Of a DNA stretch of 64,000 bases, positions 1-13,000 are shown one piece after another. The stretch is from Megalopta genalis (lineage: Eukaryota > Arthropoda > Insecta > Hymenoptera > Halictidae). The notes below the pieces were generated by a model. That model had not been told where the DNA came from and made no database searches. It was given only the letters and a program-made list of their open reading frames with translations. The position numbers were made by a program, and so were the translations under genes. Numbering within the stretch: the stretch's first letter is position 1; each line of letters opens with the position of its first letter. The stretch spans positions 4,661,616 through 4,725,615 of the forward strand of contig NC_135015.1 of the NCBI RefSeq assembly GCF_051020955.1, read 5' to 3'.

Positions 1-493
1 ATGTTATTTTTTATTATCCGTGAATGTTAGCAACTGGACAAATTGAATGCAGCGGTCAAGGAAAAGCGACCAGAATTGGTCAATCGTAAAGGTGTCATTT
101 TCCAGCAGGACAATGCTAGGCCGCACACGTCTTTGACCACTCGGCAAAAATTGATGGATAAAATATTAATTAATAAAAATTGATGTTACACCCACCATAT
201 AGCCCTGATCTCGCGCCATCGAATTACCATGGATGATTATTATTTCGATCCCTGAACAACTCCCTTCGTGGTAAAACTTTTAATGATGATGACGCTGTAA
301 AATCTCACTTAACTCAGTTTTTGGCCGAAAAGGATCAGACTTTCTACGAGCGTGGAATTTTCAAGTTGTCAGAGAGATGGCAAAAGATCATCGAACAAAA
401 TGGAAAATACATTACAGATTAAATTTCATTCCAAGTAAAAAAAAATTTTTTATTTCATTGAACAAGTCGGCAATTACTTAGTTGCCAACCCAA
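1..493 (+). mobile_element. mariner deletion derivative, 5' end outside window
   Basis: This is the 3' part of a mariner (irritans-like) element that begins before base 1. It ends with the terminal inverted repeat CGGCAATTACTTAGTTGCC followed by AACCCAA, with a TA target dinucleotide at 494-495. Its internal sequence matches the 600-bp copy at 43547-44146 read on the opposite strand, including the junction near TTATCCGTGAATG. Both copies therefore descend from one already deleted element that has lost the 5' half of the transposase gene. A small insertion or rearrangement near 160-180 is specific to this copy. Confidence 0.9.
22..422 (+). pseudogene. mariner transposase C-terminal remnant
   Basis: This is the C-terminal half of a mariner DD34D transposase, which in an intact element cuts and rejoins DNA at TA sites. 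Visible family motifs are the block around the second catalytic Asp (Q-D-N-A-R-P-H) and the third-Asp region (P-P-Y-S-P-D-L-A-P-S). The segment with the first Asp and the DNA-binding domain is missing. The reading frame has a TAG at 28-30 where the family normally has Gln, and the same TAG is present in the second copy of this derivative. A rearranged stretch near 155-185 also breaks the frame. The stop codon is TAA at 420-422. It cannot encode active transposase. Confidence 0.88.
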
Positions 494-495
494 TA

Positions 496-3400
496 GAAAT
501 TAGAGATTACTCTCAGCAGCAACATCGCATCGAACAGTAAAATGACGATCTGAAAGTTCAAAATTTGTAGGAAATCTGGTAATAAATTGTCAGGAACAGA
601 GAGAGTTTCGGGATTAGAAGCGGTTCCATCGTCTGTGTCATCGAAAACGTGAGCGGTCGTCCATGCATTCGACAACGTGTGTATTTATTCGTTAGCACAC
701 GTCGATCACAGGCAGGTTTCGTTTCGACTCCCGTTGAAAGGGCCTCTTGAATAATCTGAATTACGCACCCCCGATGAATGGTATCGAGTGCATTACATAA
801 GTAATTTTGCCATTGAACCTACCATTACCCCTGGCACAATGTGATCATTTTAGCGGCGTTCTCATGCGGAAGACTCTGATTTATCTTCGCGCGGTATGGA
901 TTCCCATTCTTTTTTTTCTTTCACGTGTTCGGGCTGCTTTATATTTTACGGGGAAATAGCCGTAGGGAGCTCGGATCGGATCGATGGCTGCAAACAAATG
1001 GGCATGTCATGGTTGTCGTGGTGAGAACAGGGTCAAGGTGGAAGACATCATACGCGAGCGTATTTTGAAGCCGATTTATTCGTTATCGTCGAAGACGCAC
1101 AAATCAGAAACGAGAAAACTCTGTGATAAATTCGACATAAAGCAAATACGGAAGAGTATCCAAAGCCGAGAAGTATAATGATAATTTTGTACTCAGGTTA
1201 GCTGACAGCTTGATCCGCAAATCCGAGCTTGCGATTGGTTAATCGGCAATGATTCTCGCGGTTTAAATAGCAAACCAGAAATCCATATTGTCGCGAACAA
1301 CAAACGTGAAAATCTGCAACGTGACCAGGGTAATTCCGAGCAAAAATATTTTACACGGATTTACATGGTTCGCGAGGTAGTTTCTAACTGATCGTATCCT
1401 TTCGGAAATCGCAGGCTCGATTTCTGTAATATTGAGCGTACTGTTACTCCGTTCCGACAACGAAGTTTTGTCATCATCAATAACGCGCGGATACCGGGGA
1501 AAGTCGAGCCGTCGAATAATTTTTCGCTAACGATGAAACGCGAGAAAAAGAAGTAGGATGTTCACTATTTTTCTCTTTTCACTATTTTCTTCACGCGGCT
1601 AACACAAGCGGAAGATCTGTGAAAGATAAAGTACGAATAAAATATATTTCTATTAGCGATGTAATATAAAGCAGAAGTTGAAAAGAACCGCGAAGTTTTA
1701 TCTTTTTACGATCCGTAATTACGGACATTTATTGTGCACAAACAAGCGTTCTATTGATTTTTGCTTTAATTAGGTTTAACTGTTACAAGTCTATTTTCTT
1801 GTCTCGCAGCGAGGCGAGGGAATTAATTAACGGTGGATTACATCACTTATTAATCAAGTTAAGGAAGTTCATCGAAAAGTCAACTATACAAGGCATTTCG
1901 ATCCGAGCTGCCGCTTCAATCAACGTCGATTAAACTTTTAATACACTCGCGCGTGAATGAAAGTCTGTTGAACAGTGTTCTATTGCGAAGATCGCGATGC
2001 AAAGTTCCCTCTATGAAGTTATGGCATCTTTCAATACCTCGTCAGCAACTAGACAGAAACCTGTTAACCAAAAATAATTTGTGACCTATTATTTATTGGA
2101 AGACACATTAGTTTTATTTACTGATATTGGATTATTTTCTCTCTTTTGAATACTCAGAAGTTTTTCCTTCTAGCATATAAGTTACAAAAACGAATCGACG
2201 CCGAGAGTCTCGACAGAGTACCATTAGATAAACAATGATTTCATATGTATATAGAACAGAGTGCTCTTTGTCTCTAGGTGACGTTTTTGGTTTCGTCTTT
2301 GTGAATAGTCTTCAGTCTCCTGGAGCAATCAGGAGAGTAAAGACGGTCCTTCCTCGTACATCAAATTAATAAACTAAAAGGGATAAGTTTAATTCATTGC
2401 GTTTTACTTTTATTTATCTACCCATTTCCAATAACTGATGAACTGAATTATTATAGTAATTTGAGCTTTTTTTACAAATTATTTGTCTAGATTTGAAAGC
2501 GAATTTTTATATTAACATAGTCAGTTTAATAGATTTTTACTTCAACAAGTATCTGTAATTTATATTATGAATAGAGTTTACTATTATAAATTATCAGGTC
2601 GCTATGATGCTATATATGGACAAATGAACGATCGACAGAGGGTGGAAGCAAATTAAATGCAAGTCATTTTGTTCCACGGTGGATTGTGATCTTCTGAGAA
2701 TCATTTCCTCTTGGTGAAACAATTTTGATTAAGTTGGCATTCAAGCTTCTGTAATTAACGTTCGCGGAACTCTCATTGCGCTTTCTAGCCCTTATTAACT
2801 GAGGTAGAAGCTAAGATAAAAGTGATATTCGATTTAGAGCCCTTCAAGTTATTTCGAAGTAAAGTAAGAAGAAATGAGCAGACCTAATTTAGCAGAAAAA
2901 TTAACTTTCGGCGGTATTTCTGTTTTATATAACTCTTTGCATTTTATGCGCACGACATTCAGCCTATTTGTTCATAAAACAGCTTCGTTATTTTAAAAAT
3001 GTATTAAATATTAACTAAAATAATATAAAAATTCGTTTGAAAGATAGCATGTAAATGCATATTTTGCTCTCATCCGTTGTAACTGCCGCAGAGAAAATGT
3101 TCATTTCGCATTAGGATAGGTGGTATCGTAATTAAATAACAAAGTGATCCAAAGATCGCATATATGCTCCGATATGGGATGCGCAGGAACTAATGGCATC
3201 TAACTCACTTATCACGGACAATAACATTGCTTGCGTTTCGATCCTGTGCTTGTTTAGCTTCCATGTCTGTTCAGTTTACGTACTTGTTTATTTGCAATTA
3301 TCCAGGACGTTTATTTGCGTGGCGCCACGCCCGCACGCACGCCCGCAACGTATCGATATCCTGTCCTATTCTTCTCACTTTTCCATATTAACTTTGGCAT

Positions 3401-4934
3401 TTCGTCATTCAAAGTCCTCCACCATCGGTGCGAACGTTATCTTTTTGTCATAACGAACCGCGCGCATTTCCTATCGTGTAGGATTCATCCTCTTTTTTTT
3501 CCATCAAACCGTGATAGGATGCGATGTTTCGTAGTTTCCCGGTCGTTTGGTCTACCCGTTGATTAAATAAAATATTATTTTCGCAGTAGCCTGCTACGAT
3601 CGCAAATTAGAAACAGAAATTCCTGTTCAGGAAGTTCGCGTGGTTCAATCAATCACGTTTGACTTCGATAAGGGGTGCTTCATCATCCGAGATGCGGTAT
3701 AATCGATTTCCCTCGCATTCTAAGAAATCGATTGTGCGAATTGATTTCGTAAATCAACCGTACCGAAATCGATTTCGAATTTCTCGACTTCGTAAGATGA
3801 CCGTGCTGAAAACAATTTTTGTTTGATTCAGAAGCGTTTCGCGAGAGCCAAACGAACTTTGGGGCATGTTTCAGTAGAATGCTCATATTGCCTCGGTTAT
3901 CCTCCCACGTCCAAGCTTGTAAACTCTGCTTAGATAGCCATTTCGTTAATAAAAGTGATTATAGTCATCCATTGCCGAGGGCTTGTTTTCTAAAGGTAAC
4001 AGGTCGTTCCTCAAAATTTCATACTAAGACCCTATGAGATTACGTACTGTATATAAACTATGATGACTCCTACACAGTTTGAAACAGGGCGCAATAATTT
4101 TAATAGGATCAGTAATTCTTGGTAAAATGTTAAGTAAACGGTAAATCATTCCCCGCAGATAGAGCAATTTTCACATTAATTTTCGCCCTAGAATATTTAT
4201 TGAATGCTGTGAAAAATCGCTTCTGTTGGAAATTGATAGGTTCACCTTTTTATTGCTGTAATAAATCATTGTTTGTAATAGAGGCGCACAGAGTGTAGCT
4301 TGTTGATCCTCGGGTGTTCCTCAGTGTGAAAATGTCCCCATTTTCTTCTCTCAGATGTTGCAAGGTATTTTTGAAAAATCTGACATTATAAATAGGACAT
4401 GTTTTGTTGACTCAAAGTGCTAAGAAAATAAAGAAAATATTGTCCTAGGATCATTTCTGCATCTATGACTCGATTTTACATTTTTTATTTTCAACTTAAT
4501 GTTTTAAGATTGCAAAATTTTGCAATAATTTATGGACGTTTCTATGATAGAAATAATTTATTTAAAGTGGTTGGCGGATTTGAAAAAGTGATTGTAAGCT
4601 AGAGTGATATGTGTCAACTATGACACAGAATATTGCTGATGGGACGAGAAACCCCGAGAAACTTTAGATCACATTACGGGCGACATAATCACGATAGGCA
4701 CATCGAGGATACCAGTTGCTTCGCAACCAGTTGCTCGTTTTAAAGCTGGAGCGTGGTTGACGTAATAAGCCTGGGCTAGCTACCCTGTCGACGTTGCGAA
4801 TATTTACAAAAATTTTCACTCCTTTGCTAATTTCAGTTATTAATCCCCGTACGTTTGTCAGACGAAAATCCACCCGTTTTCCATTTTAAATACCGCGAGA
4901 TCTTTGATTTTAGTTGACTGTCATTTCATAAATT

Positions 4935-4937
<3 letters not shown>
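496..4937. other. Intergenic sequence, no gene recognised
   Basis: This is AT-rich sequence with short unrelated ORFs only (longest about 86 codons, near 3193-3453). I saw no splice-bounded coding exon, RNA gene or clear transposon. A short GC-rich patch around 3320-3560 has two overlapping ORFs without recognisable motifs. Confidence 0.5.

Positions 4938-4998
<61 letters not shown>
4938..4998. repeat. (AT)n microsatellite
   Basis: This is an uninterrupted AT dinucleotide run of about 60 bp. It abuts the left target duplication of the adjacent solo LTR, so the LTR inserted at the edge of the AT tract. Confidence 0.95.
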
Positions 4999-5000
<2 letters not shown>

Positions 5001-5002
<2 letters not shown>

Positions 5003-5425
5003 TTGGGATTATGGAATGAAAATGAATATGATTCTAATTCTTTTCTTAAAAAGGACTTTATTTTATTCCTTTATTGAGAGAAGGTATATGAGCGAAACCG
5101 ATCGAGCGACCAAACTCTACTGAGAGTCCGGTAAGAAGAAACGCTTCTTTTATACCCTTTTTGGGTTCGTCGTGTCCACCAATCAGAAACGTTTGATTTG
5201 TCGCGTCTTACATTGTATACGTGACGCTGGGATCCCCAAACAGTCAGGGCACGATGTGTATCTAATGATACCGGTGATGATGTATCGCGGTATCTATTAT
5301 ATACAGTTTACATCACCGTCGTTGCCCGCTGACGGAGCCGGCGAAATGTAAACCGATATCTTAACTGAAGATATCTTACTAAGTAAACTATAGATTAATT
5401 TTTGTTCGAGGCTAAAATTTCAACA
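5001..5425 (-). mobile_element. Copia-like solo LTR with 5-bp target duplication
   Basis: This is a 425-bp long terminal repeat. Its ends are TGTTG and CAACA, and it is flanked on both sides by a perfect TATTT duplication (4996-5000 and 5426-5430). Read on the minus strand it has the expected promoter and polyadenylation signals: a TATA box (GGGTATAAAAG, minus strand of about 5146-5157) and several AATAAA signals (complement of 5057-5075), then the terminal CCCAACA. No internal gag-pol sequence or second LTR flanks it, so it is what remains after recombination between two LTRs. The Copia assignment rests on the TGTTG/CAACA ends and is inferred. Confidence 0.85.
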
Positions 5426-5430
5426 TATTT

Positions 5431-5982
5431 AATTTCATAATATTTCGTTATTAGATTTAATTTAAGTAAGCACCAATTTAAGCAGGGTGCTAAAAGATTA
5501 AAGTTTCGGTGGAACATTTGTTTTCCAACGTTTGGGTAAAATGGACCCATTTAGGCAATGTTCGAATTCTGCCTGAAAGTTTCATGACAGGTAAATGAAT
5601 GTTACTGCTTCTTCCATAAAATGCTCCAATTAAAAAAGAACGAATTGTCGTGCAAGAAATACGCTGCCTGATCCTCTACATCATGAACATTTGGCAGAGA
5701 TAATTAATTAAATAAAGTCTGCTGCAACTGTTACCTCCACAGGTTGTCATGACAGTTATGCGAATATGCTTGTGAAATTACTACCAGCAGCTACTGGACA
5801 ACCATTGTAAATTAAGCTATGTGTAATTTGAATCAAATATTTCACGTCTATCCTCGCAAAGATTCTAATTGCAAACACATATTTAATTTCTGAACAAAAG
5901 ATTCAACTTTATTTTAATCACAAAGATTTGGAAAGTCGAATTTGTAGAAAAACTTGTTTTGCGAAAGTATGAATTTGATCCA
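5431..5982. other. AT-rich intergenic sequence
   Basis: I saw no gene, RNA or clear repeat here. The sequence runs into the degenerate tandem array that precedes the agatoxin-like peptide promoter. Confidence 0.45.
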
Positions 5983-6640
5983 TAAAAAGGTGAATTTGAA
6001 GCGCAAACCTTGTAAATGTTTGATTTATTTGATTAAATATTGAACGATTTTTGCGGCAGATAGTGCTTCTACAGATCGGAGGAAGAGGGAAAATGGAGGG
6101 TAGACTTGCTCTGCAAAAGGGTGAATTATATTTGCAAAGCGGGGAATTCTATTTGCAAAGCGGGGAATTCTATTTGTAAACGGGTTAATTTTATTTGAAT
6201 AAAGGTGAATTTGTTATGTGAACTCTGTAGATGCTTCATTTGTTTGGTCGCATCATTTCTTTTCCAGGAGGGTAGTATTTTTGAAGATCGTAGGAAAAGG
6301 AATAGTTGGTAAATGCTGTTGTGGCAAGGGGTGGGTTTGATGTACAAAGAGGTGAAGTGAATTTTGAAAAGGGCGAATTTGTAATACAAACCCTGCAGAC
6401 ACTGTGATTCGTCTGGTCGAATAATTTCTTCCGAGGGTAGCACTTTTGAAAATTGAAAGGGGAGGCAAAATGAGCAACCACCATGCTAGCTGAAGCTAAA
6501 TTTGACCAGCGAAAGGGTGAATTTAATCAGTAAAAAGGTGTGACTGGATCTACAAACCTTGTAGATGCTGATCTAACAACTGGCGGGAGGGTAGCAGTTT
6601 CAAGGATCGGAGGAAAGAAAATTAGGAAGTGGTCGCGTTG
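5983..6640. repeat. Degenerate tandem array, about 165-217 bp units
   Basis: Four diverged units start near 5983, 6200, 6366 and 6533. Each opens with an AAAAGGTGAATTTG-like motif, then a block resembling CAAACCTTGTAGATGCT, a T-rich part with GGAGGGTAGCA, and GATCGGAGGAAAG. The first unit also contains a short duplication, with TTTGCAAAGCGGGGAATTC occurring twice at about 6131-6172. The array ends about 200 bp before the TATA box of the peptide gene. ORFs running through it on the minus strand look like by-products of the repetition. Confidence 0.7.
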
Positions 6641-6845
6641 CAAGAGGGTGGTTAGGCATCTCCGAAAGAGTCCAGCTGGCCATCGGGCAGATAGTCATCC
6701 CCCTTCGATCCAGATGTCCTGCGAAACCATCGGGACGGTGTCCAGACACCACCAGCGACCGTAGAATTTCCCCGAAGTCTTATCCTCTGGTCTCGCTCTC
6801 CGCAACGAGATCCTCGTGGGGGCAAGTCGCCACGCCTCCCGCGTC

Positions 6846-6881
6846 TATATAAGCTACCGGACCGGTGTGGAAACCTCACTT
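6846..6881 (+). promoter_or_regulatory. TATA box and initiator of the agatoxin-like peptide gene
   Basis: TATATAAG lies at 6846-6853. An initiator-like TCACTT occurs about 30 bp further on (6876-6881), giving a predicted transcription start near 6878 and a 5' UTR of about 130 bp before the ATG at 7010. The spacing is standard for a TATA-dependent RNA polymerase II promoter, as is common for neuropeptide genes. The start site is predicted, not observed. Confidence 0.7.
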
Positions 6882-7009
6882 GCACTCCGGCTACGGACTG
6901 GGAAGGGTACGCAACATCCACGAGGATTGTTTCACCGAACACAAGGACTAAACGCAACCACCAACTACCCCCGAAACTGATATCACCGCCGAGGAACACC
7001 ATTGGAATC

Positions 7010-7094
7010 ATGAAGTTCTGTTTACTCTGGCTATTCTGCTTCCTGGTACTGCTCGCCGACAGGTCCCTGGGTAGCCCGTACATCGACGACGAAG
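7010..7094 (+). CDS. ALP: ALP exon 1: signal peptide and first propeptide residues
   Basis: It encodes 28 residues plus one base. The ATG at 7010 is the first in-frame start after the predicted transcription start and opens directly into a strong hydrophobic signal sequence with a likely cleavage after L-G (residue 21). The donor is GAAG|GTGAGT, leaving phase 1. Codon use is GC-rich compared with the surrounding DNA. A 152-codon ORF on the opposite strand is only the shadow of this GC-rich region. Confidence 0.93.
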
Positions 7095-10000
7095 GTGAGT
7101 ATCGCGCCACCCTTGTTGTTCATTTCCGAAGGATCGTGAATGGAGAACGAGCTCCGAGAAACTGGACTTGCGGTCAAGGTTTCTCAGGGGGTGAGTGTCG
7201 CTATAGGGTTGTTCTTTGGTAGCTAGAGAGGGGGATTGCTAGTTTTTCACGTGGAACAGATGGTAGCGGTTCGTCGGGGATGAAAATTCAATTGCACGAA
7301 TTCCTGTCACGGAATCTGTTCTAATGGATCGAGAAAGGGGTAGTTGTTGGCTCGTGGCAACGAAGGGTTGCTATTATTGTTTGGTTGATATTATTCTTAA
7401 GACCCATGCAGGTCTGCGTTCTTTGCGCAATCTACGATCTTCCTTCATCCCGTTTCGCTCCTCTGGGAGAGACACCTTCCGTGGTTCTGCAGTTTGTTGG
7501 GTCTGCAACAAATTGCACGGGGCGGAAATTCCAAGGGACTTCATTTTCTTTATATTTTATATAGCGTGGTTGTATGTTTGTTATTTTGAGGAAATATCTT
7601 CATCGCGTGATTGTTTGAAAAGAAAATAACATTTTTCGAATCGAGTCGAAAGAAAAATTCTGTAAAAATCATTTATCATTTATTCTACAAAAAAGTTACA
7701 TTTTTTTTTTCAATTTTGTGGATTTCTCCTGACTCTGGACAAATTTTCTGTGTTGCAACTTTTGCGTCCGTTCTGCAAGCTGGTTGTAAATATGAAATCT
7801 TTTGAACATTTGGATTTTGATTAATTTTTACGCTGAGGATACGGTATAACATCTCGTGTTTAAAATAAAAATGATAAATTTTGATTGAAATATTTCGTTA
7901 CTTGGTCGTCTTTTCTTCAGGAACTTATCGATCATTTCCGAACAACCAAAATACATCTTGTTCTCGAATTCGAACGAAAACTATGCAGAACTGAGGACCA
8001 CGATTAGAAAGCCTTTCGAGTCGATCATTTCGATTGGATTCCCAGCTAAAACCAGCCCACAATTCTAATTGTGGAGACCGGCGTGACGCTAATCAAGACA
8101 GACGCGCGGCATAAAATTAGAGCTGCGAACAATGATTACTATTTTAAAGCCGGGAACAATATTGGTTATTTTCAGAATCAAAGTTCGATATTTCGTTTTT
8201 ATATGGAGGTTTATTTCTGAGTTACACGATAGCCTGGAGTTGACATGCTTTAAACGTATTAGTTCGTTAATGATTATTTGTCACGGGGGCTACGGATACC
8301 TTTTCAGGATACCACACGTACACGCGCACACATCGCTCGGCAGCTGCTATAGTAATTGAGTACAAAACCGTAGGGAGTTGACGCGCTAAATAGATAGATG
8401 AATGGAATTTCATTTCGGACACCCCTGGTGGTTTAATATTTTTATACGGCGAAGAGTAATAGCGCTGGAACCACCGTGACGAGACCTATATCTGTCATAA
8501 TTCCGCGAACGAGATACACTATGATGGCGCGGGATAGGGAATTATTATGGAATCGTTTGAATTGCAAATCGTACGGTGCTCCAAGAAAGTGGGGCCGCAG
8601 TCAGCGAGCATTATCACATTGTGCTTTTGACATTTCTTTCTGTCATTTTTACAAAAATGGTTCACCTCAAAAAGCCGAAATAATTGGTAACATATTCGGC
8701 GCTGTTCTCTTGTTTTTTTTTCTTCTTTTGTTTAGTGTAGCGTCCGTGAGGAAATGGGGACACAGTCAGCAAGCGTTACACAGCTGTGGATTTTTATGCA
8801 AAATTCACATTGCCCACGCTAATTGCGGGAGACTATATGTGCATTTATTTATTTTCTTATGAATTCTAACAATTTCAAAATAACGCAACTGTGTTTCAAA
8901 ATTCTTGACATGTTTTCAATATTTATTTCATAGTTATTCCAATTATCCTTCCAATAAATACATAAAAAATTATAGCGATGTACGTCCACGATCTCATTTA
9001 ATAATTTTAAATAAAATATTTACATTGAGAAAGCAAAAGCACAGTTATCATCGAATATTTATGTAATATTGGTTATTTATTACAAGACTCTGCCTCTGGA
9101 ATCAATTTTGACAACTTTTTCGAAAAGGAGCATATCAAACAGTCTCATACTTTCAGCAGAATCGGGGTTATAATGTCATTGTAAATTACCTTAAAACGTA
9201 ATGATCGAAGTTCGTATAGGTTTATATAACTAATTAAGTACTTCGGTTAAATTATTAGCTGTTCATTTCTTTTAACAACGTTCCCTGTTACATTGTTATC
9301 GACGCCAGCCAATTGATACGATGGTATCAGCACTCGATCGAAATGTATTACGCAAGGGGTGACGATTGCGAATAAAATTGCATCAGCATCAAGCTGCGAT
9401 CGCCCTTGCATTGCGCTTTAATTGAACGTGCGTTTAATTAATTTCGAGGGCTTCCCTACACACTTCTCACTCCAAGACACGTAACAAAATGCACAATCGT
9501 CCACTGGTGAACTTAAAGGAATTATAGGAGCTCTTAATCAAGTGACACATAACAAAAGCACGCGTGAAAGTCATAATTGATAATCCAGATACAAATAAAT
9601 TACATCTCATGGAGAAGGATCATCCACTTTTACATGCCTACAAACAGAATTAACAAGAAACGTGCGCCTCGATAAATATTCTTAATTACGAACAATAACA
9701 TGTGTAATCGCAAATGATTGAATGATCGATTAAATGAACAATCATTCAGAATTGAACTAAAGCCGTTCTGCATTTACATCGTGCACAATTTCATGATCGT
9801 CCAGGTTAAAATTTTTAATTCACAGGTTACTATGATTAGACCGCGGACCCCTATGCGAAATAAAAATGTTTCGCGTCAATTACAACGAACAGAAATTGCA
9901 CAGAAATTTTATTTCTTCGTATAATCTTAGTAATTTTAAAATAGCATCTCTCTTATATTCTCCCAGTGTTTCTACTATTTTGTGTTTCACGTTATCATTT

Positions 10001-13000
10001 CTTATCATTTTAAAATAAAAATTAGTAACAACTGCCGAGAGCGTTATTTATAATTGTGAACAGGGTTACGATATTTGGTGTGCGATTCGAGTTCAGCGTG
10101 GCATAATGAACGCGATCATAATGCCGGAACTTGTCCCGCACGTTGCTCGCGCGGAATTTATGCGTCGACGTGCCAACCGCGGGGATGTAAATCACGAAAT
10201 AATCAGGATGTCTCGTTACGTAAACCACGCTTCTCCTTCTTAGCCATTCTCTTCGATGCGTTTCCTCGAACGGATATAGAAATTCCTAGACTGCGGGAAA
10301 ATCCACCGAAGCTCGGCGTTCTACTTACAATGCCACTCTCTCGGGATCGTACATTTTACTCTGAGTTTCTCCGCGTTCCTTAAGTCGGCTGGAAATTAAA
10401 GGTATCGTGTGTTCTCGTAAACAAGGGAAAATGTTGATCCAACGAATCCACGTTCTTCTTGGAATTCTGTTCCGCGCCGCGTAAGCAGCTTTCGGGGATA
10501 ACACTTCTAGAGAATTAGTTCTGCAATTAGCGCCGTTGCAGGGCTTCAATCTGTGCTTTCAAATAAAATTCTGTAATAATACCCTGAGGTATTGGTGATG
10601 ATTATCTCTCAATGTTCAGATTTTATTAAAGTTTCCAAGGTAGATCTTTTACAAGCTAGAAGAAAGTAGACATTGTTACAAATGTTTATGAAAGCATTTG
10701 CAAAATATTCAAATAGAATTTGTAAAATATTCAGTAGTCTTATTAAAATGAAAATTATTATTGAATATTTTTATTATTGAATATTATTATATTATTATTG
10801 AATATAGACAATTTTTAGTAACAGACAATTTAAGTAGCAGAAATAATTTCAAAACGTTCAGTACTCTTCGTAAAACGGAGATCAGCATATCACTGTGCAT
10901 TACATTAAAATTATTCAACAATGAGTTCTCCTATTGTCACACCTTCGTTAAGTCTATGACTCGTACGAATGCATGAAGTGATTTAAGACTGACAGCCCCA
11001 CAATCTGCAATCTAAGACAAATTATACCTCGCGTCAATTAATAAGAAATAATTCGAATTTCATTTAATACAGCATGAACTTGAATAACAGCATTCCTCTC
11101 GTGCACATCCCTCTCGATCCCGCGCAACAAGTAGCTAAAATCAATCCGAAAAATCGCGCGGCAGGTCACGAACGTTCGTCGATAGCTTAGGTTGGGTTCG
11201 ATCAGCTTCGACGGAGAAAATGTTCGCGACAGCACCCGAAGGAAGGTTTCATAATTTCATAGGGAATATTGAAACATTGGCAACATCCTCGGGGCAATGC
11301 CAATAGAGAGAAAGAGAGGGTGGTCGGGAAAGGTAAGAGGGAGAAGACGTCACGTCGGATTATCTTAATCCCGGAGGCCGTCGATGGGAATACCGAGGAC
11401 CAAGAAAATGGAGGAAGCGAAGATAACGAATTGTCATTGCGTGTACAGCTGGTCTGTGTAGTATGAAGCCTCCGCGAATCCTGTCGGGATTACCTCGAAA
11501 AAATTAATGAATTCTTTGCTGGTTTCGGGGTTCCATAGCGGTCCTCGCAGTGAATCATAGATTACTTGAATCACTGTAACATTCGATCGGGATCTTCTTC
11601 CTTAACCCTAGAAAGATAACCATATGACAACGTACGTAAAAGATAACCATACGCTTCAGAGGCGCATGCTTTTCTAAGGCGTCAATTTTATACTAACAAT
11701 GGATATTTATTTAAGTTAATCTAGTCATTTTAAAGGTTTGGCATTATTGTAAAAATAAAATGCATTTATATTATATTTTTTTATATTTTAAGTAATTTTA
11801 AACTTAAATCACTAGACCTCTATGAAAAATTAACAAAAATCAACAGTCTTCGCAGGCGCCTCTGCGACGTAGGTTATCTTTCTCGGGTTAAACTGGACCT
11901 TGAGAATGGTGCAGCAATTTCTCTCTAATTCGTGCTCAGGTTGCGCACAAAAATGGACAATTTGGGAACAGGAGATACGATTATTTCCAAATTGCCCATT
12001 TTTGTGCACAATCTGAGCGCGAATTAGGGAGAATTTACTGTATATGGAAATGACGCTTTGAGTCTCTGGAAAATGTTAATGCAGGTCGTAGTCAGATCCT
12101 TTTATGCATTCACGGTGTTCGCTCATTTTTTTAATGCGAGGAAATTTCTACATTATACATAATTTCTCGTTTAAACTGGACCTTTGACAATGGTATTTTA
12201 AATAACGGTCAACACGACACTTTCCCTGCAAATTGTCGTCGGTAGATTGTGGATCCTTATGCATTTATGATACTTACGTATTTTTAATATTTAAGCAAAC
12301 TTTTACATGGATAAAAATTGCTTTACATTTGCAGTAGAGAATTTTCTAGTTGGTAAATTGAATTTGTTTCTTATCTTGATTTTTATGAAAATTTGCATAG
12401 AGATTCGCAATCTCATGCAGTGATCTCATGCAGAGAATCTCTTCTGTGAATATCAATATTTCCTTGAGAGGAAATATGTCTCTTTCTGTTCAAATTTTAC
12501 AGTGAGTAGTTTGCGAGATTATTTAAATTTTTCATTCAACGATTGTTCATAATATTTGAAGACAGATCTCTGATTTTTCACTTACACATTTTATGTTTTC
12601 TGTATATGTTTTAAATCGTGCAGTATTTTATCCGAGTGTTCGTCTTACTCAAATCAAATGTAAACCAGCGCATTTAAATGACTAAATTAAAAGCAAACTC
12701 TGAGAGATTAAGTTTCCTATCATTTACATACTTTGACAGACACGCCGAAGCCATGTTGACATTTATTCGCCGCGATTAATTCCACGGGAATGTTGCATGC
12801 AGTCAGTTTTGCATCCAGCTTTCGCGAAAGGGGATGGAAAATAGAGTTGAAGATTTTCTTCAAGGTTTTCACGCGGTGTGTTTAATATTCGCATCGCGTT
12901 AAGTAGTCTGTTTACGTGACGCGCTTTTCAAAAAGGGTCTGCGAAACGTGCTTGTTAAAGGACGCGCGTACCCTTGCGAATTACAATTCACTTCTTGCTA

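Noticed and set aside
6652..7110. 152-codon minus-strand ORF
   Set aside because: It is the antisense shadow of the ALP promoter, 5' UTR and exon 1. The + strand has a TATA box, signal peptide and matching downstream exons.
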